Source: an uncultured Elusimicrobia bacterium
Lineage (GTDB): Bacteria > Elusimicrobiota > Elusimicrobia > Elusimicrobiales > Elusimicrobiaceae
Direction: 5' to 3'
Assembly (NCBI GenBank): GCA_947306425.1
Contig: CAMZGO010000002.1
Span: 62,001-126,000, forward strand
Length of the DNA stretch: 64,000 nucleotides
Part shown: in pieces, positions 51,794 through 61,243 of the stretch
Layout of the letters: each line of letters begins with the position of its first letter
How positions within the stretch are numbered: the first letter of the stretch is position 1
Program-made: the position numbers and the translations under genes
The notes under the pieces: model-generated
The model's database searches: none
What the model was told of the DNA's origin: nothing
Seen by the model: only the letters and a program-made list of their open reading frames with translations

Positions 51794-52677
51794 TATTCCC
51801 CTTCGCAATAAAGGCCTATTGCAATATTTTTTAAATTTTCAAGCATAAGATTTTGATAAGTTTTACCTTCGGCAAATTCCTGTTTAGTTATGTCTTCAAC
51901 AGTATTTAACATCAAAATTTTTGCATCTGTTTCTTTTGCTATTGTTTCGGCAAGGGCGGGGTTTAATTGTTCCTCGGAAAAGATATATTTTACGCCGTTT
52001 TCTTTAATTGCTTTGACTAACTCCGCAATTTCTTTAGCACTAGGTTCTTGGTCCATATCGGAAGAAAATAAGGCTTTAAAATTTAAGCCGTAATCAAGCG
52101 CAATATAACCAAAAGCCAAATGCCCCACATGGTAAATAGTACGTTCTTTACAAGAGGGTAAAATACTTGAATATAAATGTTTCAAATTTTCCATCTCTTT
52201 AGAAAATGTAAATAAATTTTGTTTTATTTGCATTTCAAAATCTGGACGAATTTTTATAACATAATCTGCCATATTCCGGGCCATGACTTCAGCATTATCA
52301 AAACTCATCCAAAAATGCGGGTCATTAGGTAAAACTTTTGGTAAACCTTCGGCAAGCATTACGGCTTTTTTATCAAGTTTTAAAGCCCATGGCTCAAGAA
52401 AATTAGAAATGTAAAAAAATATTTGCGACTGCTTTAATTCCTTAATTGTTTTTGGGCTAGGCTCAAAAGCATGGGCTTCAGTTCCCGGCGGAATAAGCAA
52501 AGTTAAATTTGCCAAGTTACCTAAAACAGACTTAGCAAAAGTATACGGCACATAACTTGAAACCGCAATATTCAATTTGTGGTTTAAAGGTTTCTGTTCT
52601 TCTTTTTTTGCACAAGCGGTTAAAAAAACTGCTACACAAACAGACAGTATAGCAGTTTTCTTAAGACAGTATTTCAT
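51793..52677 (-). CDS. znuA: Zinc-binding lipoprotein of ABC transporter
   Basis: 294 residues. Lipobox LTAC (about 19-22). Cluster A-1 fold: PPGTEAHAFEPSPKTI (first His), HVGHLAFGYIALDYGL (His pair) and IFSEEQLNP (acid). Captures zinc in the periplasm. It starts 1 bp after kbl, with no separate promoter visible, so zinc uptake is in the threonine-degradation transcript. Confidence 0.92.
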   Translation of the reverse strand: MKYCLKKTAILSVCVAVFLTACAKKEEQKPLNHKLNIAVSSYVPYTFAKSVLGNLANLTLLIPPGTEAHAFEPSPKTIKELKQSQIFFYISNFLEPWALKLDKKAVMLAEGLPKVLPNDPHFWMSFDNAEVMARNMADYVIKIRPDFEMQIKQNLFTFSKEMENLKHLYSSILPSCKERTIYHVGHLAFGYIALDYGLNFKALFSSDMDQEPSAKEIAELVKAIKENGVKYIFSEEQLNPALAETIAKETDAKILMLNTVEDITKQEFAEGKTYQNLMLENLKNIAIGLYCEGE

Positions 52678-52678
52678 A

Positions 52679-53863
52679 CTAAATCAAACCGAGTTCCTTG
52701 CCGCATTTTTTGAAAGCGGCAACAGCCTTTTCAAGGTCCTTTAATTCGTGGCCTGAGGTTACTATGGTGCGCAAACGCTCTTTACCGCGCGGAACTGTTG
52801 GGAAACAAATTGCCAAAGCAAAAACACCTTCTTCAAAAAGCATAGCACTTAATTGTTTTGCTTTCGCGCTGTCTCCGACCATAACGGGCGTAATCGGTGT
52901 TTCACTGTGGCCTGTATCAAAGCCGGACTTTTTAAGTTCTTCTTTGAAAAATTTTGTATTGTCCCATAGTTTTTTAAGGCGTTCCGGCTCATTATAAATT
53001 ACATCAAGCCCTGCCAAACAAGTTGCTACTACGGCTGGGGGATGTGAACTTGAAAATAAGAACGGGCGCGCAACAGACTGCATATAAGCCTTTAACTCTT
53101 TAGAGCCGGCAACATAGCCGCCGATAGCAGCAAAGGCTTTTGAAAGGGTACCGATTTGTATATCAACTTTCCCTTTAAGCCCAAAATGTGCAACGGTGCC
53201 GCGCCCTTGCGGGCCGATAACACCGCTTGCGTGGGCATCATCAACCATAACCATGACATCACGCGGTTCGCAAAGTTTTACAATTTCCGGCAAATTACAA
53301 ATATCACCGTCCATACTGAAAACGCCATCAGTAACAAGCAAACGGCGGCGCGCTTGTTTGACTTCCGGCATATCTAAAATTTCTTTTAAATGCTGCATAT
53401 CACTATGGCGGTAAATTAATTTTTTTGCTTTACTTAAACGGCCCCCGTCAATGATTGAAGCGTGGTTAAGTTCGTCTGAAATTAAAACATCTTGTGGGCT
53501 TGTCATCAAACTTTGGCAAACTGCGGTATTTGAAGTAAAACCGGATTGTATTACCAAAGAAGCCTCTGTCCCTTTAAATTCGGCGAGGCGCTTTTCAAGT
53601 TCCTCGTGCAAGGTGGTAGTACCGATAATTGTGCGGACTGCCGCTGTGCCTATGCCGTATTTTTTTGTTGCTTCAACGGCGGCGGCAATTACTTTTGGAT
53701 GTGCCGTCATACAAAGATAATTGTTTGAAGTTAAGTTAATAACTTTTTTGCCGTTGATTGTGCAAACGGCATTTTGCATATCTTCCAAAACTGCCGGATC
53801 AATAAAACGGTTTTCCGATTTAAGTTGAGCAATTTCATCTTTTAAAAAATCCATATTTGCCAT
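52679..53863 (-). CDS. kbl: 2-amino-3-ketobutyrate CoA ligase (glycine C-acetyltransferase)
   Basis: 394 residues, typical. PLP Lys in TLSKAFAAIGGYVAG; MVDDAHASGVIGPQGRGT; NLTSNNYLCMTAHPKVI. Converts the Tdh product with CoA into glycine and acetyl-CoA. It lies 7 bp after tdh with GTAGGTG upstream. Paired with tdh it gives the threonine-to-glycine route. Confidence 0.95.
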   Translation of the reverse strand: MANMDFLKDEIAQLKSENRFIDPAVLEDMQNAVCTINGKKVINLTSNNYLCMTAHPKVIAAAVEATKKYGIGTAAVRTIIGTTTLHEELEKRLAEFKGTEASLVIQSGFTSNTAVCQSLMTSPQDVLISDELNHASIIDGGRLSKAKKLIYRHSDMQHLKEILDMPEVKQARRRLLVTDGVFSMDGDICNLPEIVKLCEPRDVMVMVDDAHASGVIGPQGRGTVAHFGLKGKVDIQIGTLSKAFAAIGGYVAGSKELKAYMQSVARPFLFSSSHPPAVVATCLAGLDVIYNEPERLKKLWDNTKFFKEELKKSGFDTGHSETPITPVMVGDSAKAKQLSAMLFEEGVFALAICFPTVPRGKERLRTIVTSGHELKDLEKAVAAFKKCGKELGLI

Positions 53864-53870
53864 AATTCAC

Positions 53871-54911
53871 CTACGGAACTAAAATAATTTTACCGCACTC
53901 TTTTTTAGGGTCGGCTGCAATTTCAAATGCTTTTTGATAATCTTTCATCTTAAAGGTATGTGTGATTACAGGGCGTGGGTCAATGGCATGACTCTTTAAA
54001 AGGCTTTCCATTTTATACCAACTTCTGAAAACTTCGCGCCCGGTTATACCCTGCATACGTATTGCTTTAAAGACGATAGAATTTGCATAATCAAGTGTAA
54101 CATCACCTTTTGGTAAACCAAAAGCAATAAAACGCCCGGCCGGTTTAACTGCTTTTAAAGCAGTATTTATCGCTGCAGGATTACCTGACATTTCAATCAC
54201 AATATCAATGCCGGACTTTTCACCACCTGCATCAATTATTTTTTCTAAGACTTTATCTTCAAGCGGGTTTATAACGGCATCTGCACCCATTTTTTTAGCA
54301 AGTGCGGTTCTAAAAGGTGAAGTTTCCGTACAAATAACTTTTGCCGCACCGCAGGCACGTGCGATTTGTGTCGCAAACAGACCTTGTGGACCGCAACCTG
54401 AAATCAATACTGTTTTACCGACAATATCTTCCGTTAAGGTCGCAAAAACAGCATTACCCAAAGGTTCCATGATGCTTGCAATATCTTTTAAAGAATTGTC
54501 GGTATGTTTCCAAGCACAACGGGCCGGAATTGCGGCATATTCCGCAAAACCGCCGGGCACATCAATACCCAAAATTTTTAGATTACTGCAAACATGCCTT
54601 TGGTCATTTCTGCATTGGTAACACATACCGCAGAAAATATGTGATTCCACCGATACAAAATCACCTTTTTGGAAACCTTTTGCTTTATCGCCGATTTCCA
54701 CTACTTCACCGCAAAGTTCATGACCAAAAACAAAGGGAAAATTATGCTTACGCGCTGCCCAAGAATCATAATAATTATAAATTGGAATATCACTGCCACA
54801 AATTGAAGCACAATGAATTTTGATTAAAAGTTCATCACTTTTGATATTTGGAATATCAATGTCAATATATTCCGCACCGGCGGCAGGTTTGGTTTTACAA
54901 ATTGCTTTCAT
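53871..54911 (-). CDS. tdh: L-threonine 3-dehydrogenase (zinc MDR type)
   Basis: 346 residues. Catalytic zinc ligands in CASICGSDIPIY and FGHELCGEVVE; structural-zinc Cys set CGMCYQCRNDQRHVC; NAD motif VLISGCGPQGLFATQIA. Context with kbl supports threonine dehydrogenase over other polyol dehydrogenases. First gene of the six-gene run; AAGGAG before the ATG. Confidence 0.9.
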   Translation of the reverse strand: MKAICKTKPAAGAEYIDIDIPNIKSDELLIKIHCASICGSDIPIYNYYDSWAARKHNFPFVFGHELCGEVVEIGDKAKGFQKGDFVSVESHIFCGMCYQCRNDQRHVCSNLKILGIDVPGGFAEYAAIPARCAWKHTDNSLKDIASIMEPLGNAVFATLTEDIVGKTVLISGCGPQGLFATQIARACGAAKVICTETSPFRTALAKKMGADAVINPLEDKVLEKIIDAGGEKSGIDIVIEMSGNPAAINTALKAVKPAGRFIAFGLPKGDVTLDYANSIVFKAIRMQGITGREVFRSWYKMESLLKSHAIDPRPVITHTFKMKDYQKAFEIAADPKKECGKIILVP

Positions 54912-55028
54912 AAAATCTCCTTTAACTAAAGATATGCAAAAACGATTTGCTTATATTTAACATTATATATTAAATGGAGAAGTTTTGGCGAAGGTTTTTG
55001 AATTACTATAAAATTGATTTATAAATTT

Positions 55029-55505
55029 TTAGAGTTTATAATGATCCGCGTCAAAATCACATTCCTGCCCTCCTAATGATTTACACTTTTCAATGAAGTC
55101 ATCACTAGAAATCTGACATGACCATAAACCTCTGTACAATGGATCTTCATAATTTAAACTTCCGTATTGTATAGTATAACCATTTTCCCATTTTGGAAAA
55201 GCAATAACCCGACAACCATAATCTGAACATTCTAAAAAGTCAAAAAACCAATTATTTGTTTCCTGGGAAACTTGAACATCAAGGTCTTCTAAAGAATACC
55301 ACCCAGCACCATCATGTCGCAAAAAATATCTGTCTGCTGCATCAGATAAAGCGCGTAAAGCGATTTTGGCCTCGGCAACACGTGCCCTTCTGACTGCATT
55401 TCGGTATTGCGGTAAAGCAATAGCCGCCAAAATTCCTATAATTAAAACTACCACTAATAACTCAAGCAAGGTAAAACCTTTGTTTGCATTTTTTATTTTC
55501 TTCAT
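55029..55505 (-). CDS. Type IV pilin-like protein
   Basis: 158 residues. Leader KKIKNANKG then FTLLELLVVVLIIGILAAIAL, prepilin cleavage site with Glu+5. Globular part with Cys pairs (CSDYGC, CKSLGGQEC). Differs in the C-terminal domain from the pilin at 35674. Promoter has a 15-bp homopolymer between the boxes (55557-55588), suggesting on/off switching. AGGAG before ATG. Confidence 0.92.
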   Translation of the reverse strand: MKKIKNANKGFTLLELLVVVLIIGILAAIALPQYRNAVRRARVAEAKIALRALSDAADRYFLRHDGAGWYSLEDLDVQVSQETNNWFFDFLECSDYGCRVIAFPKWENGYTIQYGSLNYEDPLYRGLWSCQISSDDFIEKCKSLGGQECDFDADHYKL

Positions 55506-55556
55506 AAAATCTCCTAATTCGCTTTATAAAGTGTTTTTAAATATCTTTATATTAAA

Positions 55557-55588
55557 ATTGTACAAAAAAAAAAAAAAATAGAAGTCAA
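55557..55588 (-). promoter_or_regulatory. Pilin promoter with poly-T spacer (possible phase variation)
   Basis: Minus strand: TTGACT (55583-55588), spacer of 20 nt that includes 15 T (55564-55578), TACAAT (55557-55562). Optimal 17-nt spacing would need 12 T; slippage of the tract would tune promoter strength. The rest of the 55506-55779 gap holds no gene. Confidence 0.6.
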
Positions 55589-55735
55589 GACCTATTTTGG
55601 GAGATATCATTATTTAATACAGAAATGTCGTTAAAATGAGAAATAACAAAAGAATAAATACGAATGATAATTTTACTTAAAGTTTATAGGAAGCAATATA
55701 AATTTTAAATTGCGGTTTAAAATTTTTCCATAATA

Positions 55736-55766
55736 TACCCCGCTTACTTAAAATTTCAGCGGGGTA
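55736..55766 (-). terminator. Hairpin after nucleoside transporter gene
   Basis: TACCCCGCT/AGCGGGGTA (55736-55744, 55758-55766), 13 bp past the transporter stop; weak U-run. Confidence 0.6.
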
Positions 55767-55779
55767 ATTTAAAAATTTA

Positions 55780-57024
55780 TTAACCAATTAATAAACCGGC
55801 AAGTATCGCGCGGGTGCAGCTTGAAAATAAACCCGCAAGTAAAGCCCTAAAACCAAGACGGGACAAATCACCGCGTCTGCTAGGTGCAAGTGAACCAATA
55901 CCGCCAATTTGTATACCGATAGAAGAAAAGTTTGCAAAACCGCATAAAGCATAACTTAAAATAACTTTAGTACGCATTGTAAGTTCAACAGTATGACCGT
56001 TTAAAATTTCAGCAAAGTTTGCATAGGCAATAAATTCATTTAAAACTGTCTTTTCACCGACTAATTGGCTTGCCGTCATAATATCATTACCGCTGACCCC
56101 CATAAGCCAGGTTAAAGGTGAAAACACATAAGCAAAAACTTGCTGCATTGAAAGTGCTTTACTCAAAAATAAACCGGTTATCCATTCAAGAGCACCGTTA
56201 CATAATGCAATTAAAGCGGTAAAAGCAATTAACATACCGGCAACATTTATTGCCAAGGAAACACCGGTTGTTGTTCCGTTTGAAATTGCTTCTAAAACAT
56301 TGGCGCTTGGGTCTTTATAAGCAATTTTTAAATTCCCGCCTGTAACAGTTTTTTCAGTTTCGGGAACAAGTAATTTTGAGAACATCACACCTGCCGGCGC
56401 ACCCATTAAACTTGCTGCAATTAAATGTCCCGCAATACCGGGAACGGTGTCTTTAAGCATGCTGACATAAGCCATCATTACACCGCCGGCAACCGTTGCC
56501 ATACCGCCGGTCATAACGCACATTAGTTCGGACTTTGTCATCTTTTCCACATAAGGCTTAATAAGTAAAGGTGCTTCTGTTTGCCCGACGAAAATATTCG
56601 CAGCAGCACTTAAACTTTCCGCACCGGATAATTTACACGTTTTACCTATAATAACAGCAAAAGCATAAACAACCCATTGCATAATTCCTAAATAATACAG
56701 TAAAGAAATTAAAGCGGAGAAGAAAATAATTGTAGGCAGAACCTGGAAGGCAAATATATAACCCAAAGTATCCGATTTGGCCAAATTGCCAAATACCATT
56801 TCCGCACCGGCTTGTTGAAAGGCCAAAACCTTTAGCACTATGTCATTAAGCCAATCAAAAACCGCGATACCAATGCTAGTTTTTAAAATAAGAACGGCAA
56901 AGATTACTTGCAAGCCAAAGGCCCAAGCAATTGTTTTCCAACTGACTGCTTTCCTGTTTGTACTTAACATATAAGCAATAGCGATAAATACAAAAAGGCC
57001 CAAAAATGCTGCTATATTTTCCAT
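55780..57024 (-). CDS. Concentrative nucleoside transporter (NupC/CNT)
   Basis: 414 residues, about 9-10 helices. GAESLSAAANIFVGQTEAPLLIKPY is the CNT signature and the C-terminus has SYALCGFANFSSIGIQIGG. Imports nucleosides with Na+ or H+. AAGGAGATATT before ATG; monocistronic. Confidence 0.95.
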   Translation of the reverse strand: MENIAAFLGLFVFIAIAYMLSTNRKAVSWKTIAWAFGLQVIFAVLILKTSIGIAVFDWLNDIVLKVLAFQQAGAEMVFGNLAKSDTLGYIFAFQVLPTIIFFSALISLLYYLGIMQWVVYAFAVIIGKTCKLSGAESLSAAANIFVGQTEAPLLIKPYVEKMTKSELMCVMTGGMATVAGGVMMAYVSMLKDTVPGIAGHLIAASLMGAPAGVMFSKLLVPETEKTVTGGNLKIAYKDPSANVLEAISNGTTTGVSLAINVAGMLIAFTALIALCNGALEWITGLFLSKALSMQQVFAYVFSPLTWLMGVSGNDIMTASQLVGEKTVLNEFIAYANFAEILNGHTVELTMRTKVILSYALCGFANFSSIGIQIGGIGSLAPSRRGDLSRLGFRALLAGLFSSCTRAILAGLLIG

Positions 57025-57110
57025 AATATCTCCTTATGAAGTTTATAATTTTATTTTAGCAATATTAAACGATTTTGGCAAATTCTTTACCCTGTACTAC
57101 TTAAATATAC

Positions 57111-57116
57111 TATAAT
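57111..57116 (+). promoter_or_regulatory. -10 box, predicted leaderless start of phosphoesterase
   Basis: TATAAT, then ATTAAA, then ATG 57123; no SD. Confidence 0.55.
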
Positions 57117-57122
57117 ATTAAA

Positions 57123-57863
57123 ATGAGGTACGCCGTATTATCAGATATCCATGCAAATTATGAAGCCTTAACAGCCGTGCTGAAGAAAGCCGAAGAACTA
57201 GGGGCCAATGCTTATGTCTTTTGCGGGGACCTAATCGGCTACGGGCCGGACCCGGAAAGATGTACCCAAGCCATAAAAAAAATTAAAAACTTTTTCGGTG
57301 TTATGGGCAATCATGATTATGCTTTATTCCACAAGGAAGCCCAAGCATGGTTCAGCGATTATGCCAAAATTTCTTTACGTTACACCATTAAAAATTTATC
57401 TAACGATTCTTTGGCCTTTATAAAAACTTTCCCGCACAGTTTTCAAGGTAAATATTTCGCGGCTGTGCATGGCTCTTTTATTGACCCTTTCAGGGATTAT
57501 CTTTTAACTTCTAAGCAGTTCCTTATTAATTTATCACTCTGGAAAGGTTCATTGTGTTTTGTAGGGCATAGCCATATACCTTTTATAATGAGTTATTTGC
57601 CCAATCATAAGCCGAAAATTGACGTATTTTTAGGCAAAGACGTAACCATACAAATGCTGCCTAATGTGCGGTATATGATTAATCCCGGTTCTACCGGACA
57701 GCCCAGGGATGCAAATTCCTTGGCCTCTTTTGGCCTTATTGATACACGTGAAAATACCTTTCGCTTGGTTAGAGTTGAATATGATATAGCTTCCGTACAG
57801 CGCCGCATGCGACATTGCGGATTGCCGGAACTGTTATACTCCCGCCTTATAAAAGGTGCTTAA
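57123..57863 (+). CDS. Calcineurin-like metallophosphoesterase (YfcE/MJ0936 type)
   Basis: 246 residues. Dimetal motifs: SDIHANYEAL, GDLIGYGPDPE, MGNHDYAL, AAVHGS, VGHSHIPF and NPGSTGQPRD. Likely acts on phosphodiesters or phosphoproteins in the cytoplasm. Leaderless promoter; the HAD gene follows 22 bp later with its own AAGGAG. Confidence 0.9.
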   Translation: MRYAVLSDIHANYEALTAVLKKAEELGANAYVFCGDLIGYGPDPERCTQAIKKIKNFFGVMGNHDYALFHKEAQAWFSDYAKISLRYTIKNLSNDSLAFIKTFPHSFQGKYFAAVHGSFIDPFRDYLLTSKQFLINLSLWKGSLCFVGHSHIPFIMSYLPNHKPKIDVFLGKDVTIQMLPNVRYMINPGSTGQPRDANSLASFGLIDTRENTFRLVRVEYDIASVQRRMRHCGLPELLYSRLIKGA

Positions 57864-57885
57864 TTTTAATTAAGGAGATTGTTAA

Positions 57886-58584
57886 ATGCTTGATTTTAGC
57901 AATATAAAAGTTATAAGTTTTGATGCAGATGATACCCTTTGGCAAAATGAAAATTTATTCCGTAAAACCGAACAAAAATTCTGCACAATAATGTCCCCTT
58001 ATGCTTCCAAAGAACAATCTATGAAAGAACTTTGGAAAACGGAAGTAAAAAATATTCCCTGTTACGGTTATGGTATTAAAGCATTTGTTTTAGATATGCT
58101 TGAAGCAGGTTTAAAATTATCAAAAAATAAATTGTCCGCAAATGAAACAAAACGTTTGATAAATTTGGGTAAGAAACTAATTAAAAGTCCGATAGTGTTA
58201 TTTGACGGGGCAGAAAATACCCTCAAAAAATTAAGCAAAAAATATAAAATTATTGTTACCACTAAAGGAGATTTGCTTGAACAGGAAAATAAAATTTACC
58301 GCTCGGGCCTAATCAAATACTTGCGCCATATTGAAGTGATGAGCGAGAAAGATAAAAAGTCCTATGCCCGTTTACTAAAAGAGTTAGATGTTAAACCGCA
58401 AGAATTTTTGATGGTCGGAAATTCCGTTAAATCAGATATTCTACCCGTCTTGGCACTTGGTGCAAAAGCCGTATTTATACCCAGCAAATTTACTTGGTTT
58501 TATGAAAACGGGGATGCAAGTAAAATATCTTCCGAAAATTTTATTGAACTCAAAGAAATTTCGCAATTACTCAAAATGCTATAA
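57886..58584 (+). CDS. HAD-superfamily hydrolase with helical cap
   Basis: 232 residues. Motif I SFDADDTLWQNENLF, motif II IVTTKGD, motif IV MVGNSVKSDILPVLALGAKA. C1 helical cap between (20-105). Similar to YjjG/2-haloacid-dehalogenase-type phosphatases; substrate unknown. Same transcript as the phosphoesterase. Its stop is followed by a weak 7-bp hairpin AAATAAG/CTTATTT. Confidence 0.88.
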   Translation: MLDFSNIKVISFDADDTLWQNENLFRKTEQKFCTIMSPYASKEQSMKELWKTEVKNIPCYGYGIKAFVLDMLEAGLKLSKNKLSANETKRLINLGKKLIKSPIVLFDGAENTLKKLSKKYKIIVTTKGDLLEQENKIYRSGLIKYLRHIEVMSEKDKKSYARLLKELDVKPQEFLMVGNSVKSDILPVLALGAKAVFIPSKFTWFYENGDASKISSENFIELKEISQLLKML

Positions 58585-58597
58585 AATAAGTAAAACC

Positions 58598-60301
58598 TTA
58601 TTTATTGCCTGACGTTTGAAGTTTATTTATTTGTGTTTTCGTTCTTGACGTTTTTGAAGATGTATTACTTAAATCTTTCGGTGTCAATCCTGAAGCGGAA
58701 GAACTTTGTGCTTGCCCCGTCTGCTGCTGGGCTTGGGTTATTTGTGAAATTTGGGCTTCCGGTACACCCATTTTCTTTAATTGTTCGGGATTCATTGACA
58801 TCAATTTATTTAAATCCATACCGGCCGGCAGAGTACCGGCAGGAATCATCTTGGAAATATCCCCCATATTCATACCGGCGGGCATCTGAACATTAGCCGG
58901 CATATTTGAAATTTGTTGTGTTTTTGAAGAAGTTTGACCGGCCGCCCCCATGCTTTGCATTGTTTTTATCATTTGGTCCATATTTCCGCCTTTTCCGCCG
59001 CCCATCATTGAGGTTAAAGAAGACATATCCATCCCCCCGGGCATTTGGGGTATTTCCGCTTGATTTTGTTGCGTCTGGTTTGATACATCTTTCCCTTGAT
59101 TTTGTTTTATATCATTTTGGGGCGTTGATTGTTTTTGGCTCTGTTTAACTTCCGCCATTATATCATTACCGACCGAATTGTCCCCGCCCTCAGGTATTGT
59201 TTCAGAAACCTGCTCTGAAACAGAGGCAGCATCCTGTTGGTTCACTTTAGGCAAAATGATATTTCCTTTACTGTCGCGCGGTAAATTTTTATATGCAATA
59301 AAGTCCTCCAACATTTTAACCGTTTCCGTATGTCCAAGGGCTTTAGCCATTTGTAAAGCGGTTTGTCCGCGGCGGGTCTTTTTTTGATAATTTGCCCCAA
59401 GCATAAGCAAATTGTGTACCAACTCACTGTCACCGTAATAAGCAGCCCAAAAGAGCGCATTTTGACCGTAAATATTGCTTATGTTAATATTGGCCCCGTT
59501 GTTAATTAAATAATCTACCATTTCTTTATGCTTTCCTTTTACCGCATAAAGCAAAGCCGTCATACCATGTTTATTTCTGGCATTTATATTGGCGCGATAA
59601 GAGAGCAAACGTTTAACACTTTCCAGATCATTATTTGCAGCAGAAATTATAATCGGGGTATTATTTTCATTGTCTGTAACATTTGGAGAAATTCCCCCGG
59701 AAAGCATTAACCCGACGCCAATGGGATTTTTCTTGAAAGCGTATGAAATTAAATTAGCATCATTTACCCCGTTCGTAGCACCGTTTGATAAAAGATGATT
59801 AGCAAGGCCTTCATTTCTTAATTCAATAGCAAGTCCAAGCGGTGTAAGGCCTTGATTCGTACCTAAGTTAGGGTCTGCCCCAGCGGTTAAAAGTACATTT
59901 AACATATCAAAATTTTGATTTCTCACTGCTTTGATTAAAGCAGTTTCAGAAGTGTTTAAATCTGCTTTATTTGGGTCTGCCCCTTTTTGAATTAGAGTGG
60001 CAACGATATCCGTATAATCTAATTCTGCCGCTAAAACAGTAAGCGGCGTACCTGACGAAGAAGGAATATTAGGATCGGGCAATTCTGATTGAATTTTAAC
60101 CAATGCTTCTTCAAAAGCACCCTCTTCAATTTTTTGTACTATTTCATCAATAATTGCAACAGGCGTAACGAGTTTTAAATTTGTAACATTAGCACTTTTG
60201 GGAGATTCTTTTCTTGCAGTATTTATTGTATACAATACTAATAAAAAAACCGGGGCTATTAAAAATACCCCTAATAACATAGTTCTTATAACTTTACGCA
60301 T
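58598..60301 (-). CDS. Large ankyrin-repeat protein with Met/Gln-rich tail
   Basis: 567 residues. Membrane anchor or signal at about 6-28, then seven to eight ankyrin repeats (about 75-365; for example NNTPIIISAANNDLESVKRL, HGMTALLYAVKGKHKEMVDY). The tail (about 375-567) is Q/S/M/G-rich and contains three versions of MP(A/G)GM(D/N)(M/L) followed by a small helix (PGGMDMSSL, PAGMNMGDI, PAGMDLNKL). Periplasmic or surface interaction protein. GGGGT before the ATG, 10 bp downstream of rnc, so end of the lipid-synthesis run. Confidence 0.8.
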   Translation of the reverse strand: MRKVIRTMLLGVFLIAPVFLLVLYTINTARKESPKSANVTNLKLVTPVAIIDEIVQKIEEGAFEEALVKIQSELPDPNIPSSSGTPLTVLAAELDYTDIVATLIQKGADPNKADLNTSETALIKAVRNQNFDMLNVLLTAGADPNLGTNQGLTPLGLAIELRNEGLANHLLSNGATNGVNDANLISYAFKKNPIGVGLMLSGGISPNVTDNENNTPIIISAANNDLESVKRLLSYRANINARNKHGMTALLYAVKGKHKEMVDYLINNGANINISNIYGQNALFWAAYYGDSELVHNLLMLGANYQKKTRRGQTALQMAKALGHTETVKMLEDFIAYKNLPRDSKGNIILPKVNQQDAASVSEQVSETIPEGGDNSVGNDIMAEVKQSQKQSTPQNDIKQNQGKDVSNQTQQNQAEIPQMPGGMDMSSLTSMMGGGKGGNMDQMIKTMQSMGAAGQTSSKTQQISNMPANVQMPAGMNMGDISKMIPAGTLPAGMDLNKLMSMNPEQLKKMGVPEAQISQITQAQQQTGQAQSSSASGLTPKDLSNTSSKTSRTKTQINKLQTSGNK

Positions 60302-60311
60302 AATATTACCC

Positions 60312-60980
60312 CTATTTTTTGTATTGCGAGAAGAATTTTAGGCCCTCTTTTGCCGCTTCTTGTTCAGCGGTCTTTTTATTGCTTCCTTTCCCTTTGCCTA
60401 TTTCCTTACCGTTAACCGTAACAACTACCGTAAAAATTTGGTCGTGTTGCGGGCCGATTTTTGAAATTACATTATATTCCGGTATAGGTTTTCTGCGATG
60501 CTGTAAATATTCCTGCAAAGTACTTTTGTAGTCGCCGTAATCAATTTCAATTTTTTGAGTATGCAGCCAATCTTTGATAAAAGCAGCAGCACAGTCAAAT
60601 CCGCCGTCTAAATAAATGGCTCCTATTAATGCCTCCATAGCATTTGACAAAATGCTTTGCCTATTACGCCCTCCGGTAGCAATTTCCCCTGCGCCAAGCA
60701 ACATGAATTTACCTAGACCGATACTAGCCGCCCAAGTATAAAGATTGCGCCTGGAAACCAAATTTGCTTTTATTTTAGAAAGCACTCCCTCTTCTTTAGT
60801 ATCAAGGGCTTTATATAAATAGGCCGCAACAACAAGGCCTAAAACACTATCCCCCAAAAATTCCAGCCGCTCATTATGATGCGCGCCGTTACAATGATAC
60901 GAACGATGAGTGAGTGCTTCCTTTAAAATATTCTTATCTTTAAAGGTGTAAGAAAGGACCTTTTCAAGTTCTTCCGTCAC
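60312..60980 (-). CDS. rnc: Ribonuclease III
   Basis: 222 residues, GTG start at 60980, 3 bp after acpP. Signature NERLEFLGDSVLGLV, second acidic site ALIGAIYLDGG, C-terminal dsRBD (about 150-220; KKTAEQEAAKEGLKF). Processes rRNA and double-stranded RNA. acpP-rnc linkage is common in bacteria. Confidence 0.96.
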   Translation of the reverse strand: MTEELEKVLSYTFKDKNILKEALTHRSYHCNGAHHNERLEFLGDSVLGLVVAAYLYKALDTKEEGVLSKIKANLVSRRNLYTWAASIGLGKFMLLGAGEIATGGRNRQSILSNAMEALIGAIYLDGGFDCAAAFIKDWLHTQKIEIDYGDYKSTLQEYLQHRRKPIPEYNVISKIGPQHDQIFTVVVTVNGKEIGKGKGSNKKTAEQEAAKEGLKFFSQYKK

Positions 60981-60983
60981 TAC

Positions 60984-61226
60984 CTATTTTGCTTTTGCTT
61001 TGATATGTTCAATCGCTTCGCCGACTGTTTTAATCTTTTCGGCTTGTTCATCCGGGATTTCAATATCAAATTCCTCTTCCAAAGCCATAATAAGTTCAAC
61101 GGTATCAAGGGAATCAGCCCCTAAATCGTTTACGAATTGTGCTTCGGGTTTAACTTGTTCCGGTTCTACACGAAGTTGTTCAACGATGATATTTTTTACT
61201 CTTTCTTCTATTGATTTTGCGTCCAT
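60984..61226 (-). CDS. acpP: Acyl carrier protein
   Basis: 80 residues from ATG 61226 ([13 protein letters not shown]), chosen because GGAGG lies just upstream; an ATG at 61238 contains that SD. Phosphopantetheine Ser in [11 protein letters not shown]. Carries acyl chains for fatty-acid synthesis. Confidence 0.97.
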   Translation of the reverse strand: MDAKSIEERVKNIIVEQLRVEPEQVKPEAQFVNDLGADSLDTVELIMALEEEFDIEIPDEQAEKIKTVGEAIEHIKAKAK

Positions 61227-61243
61227 ATTTTCCTCCATAAAAA

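Noticed and set aside
53156-54823. Rightward frames inside kbl and tdh
   Set aside because: Shadows of strongly conserved enzymes on the other strand, without ribosome-binding sites or recognisable folds.
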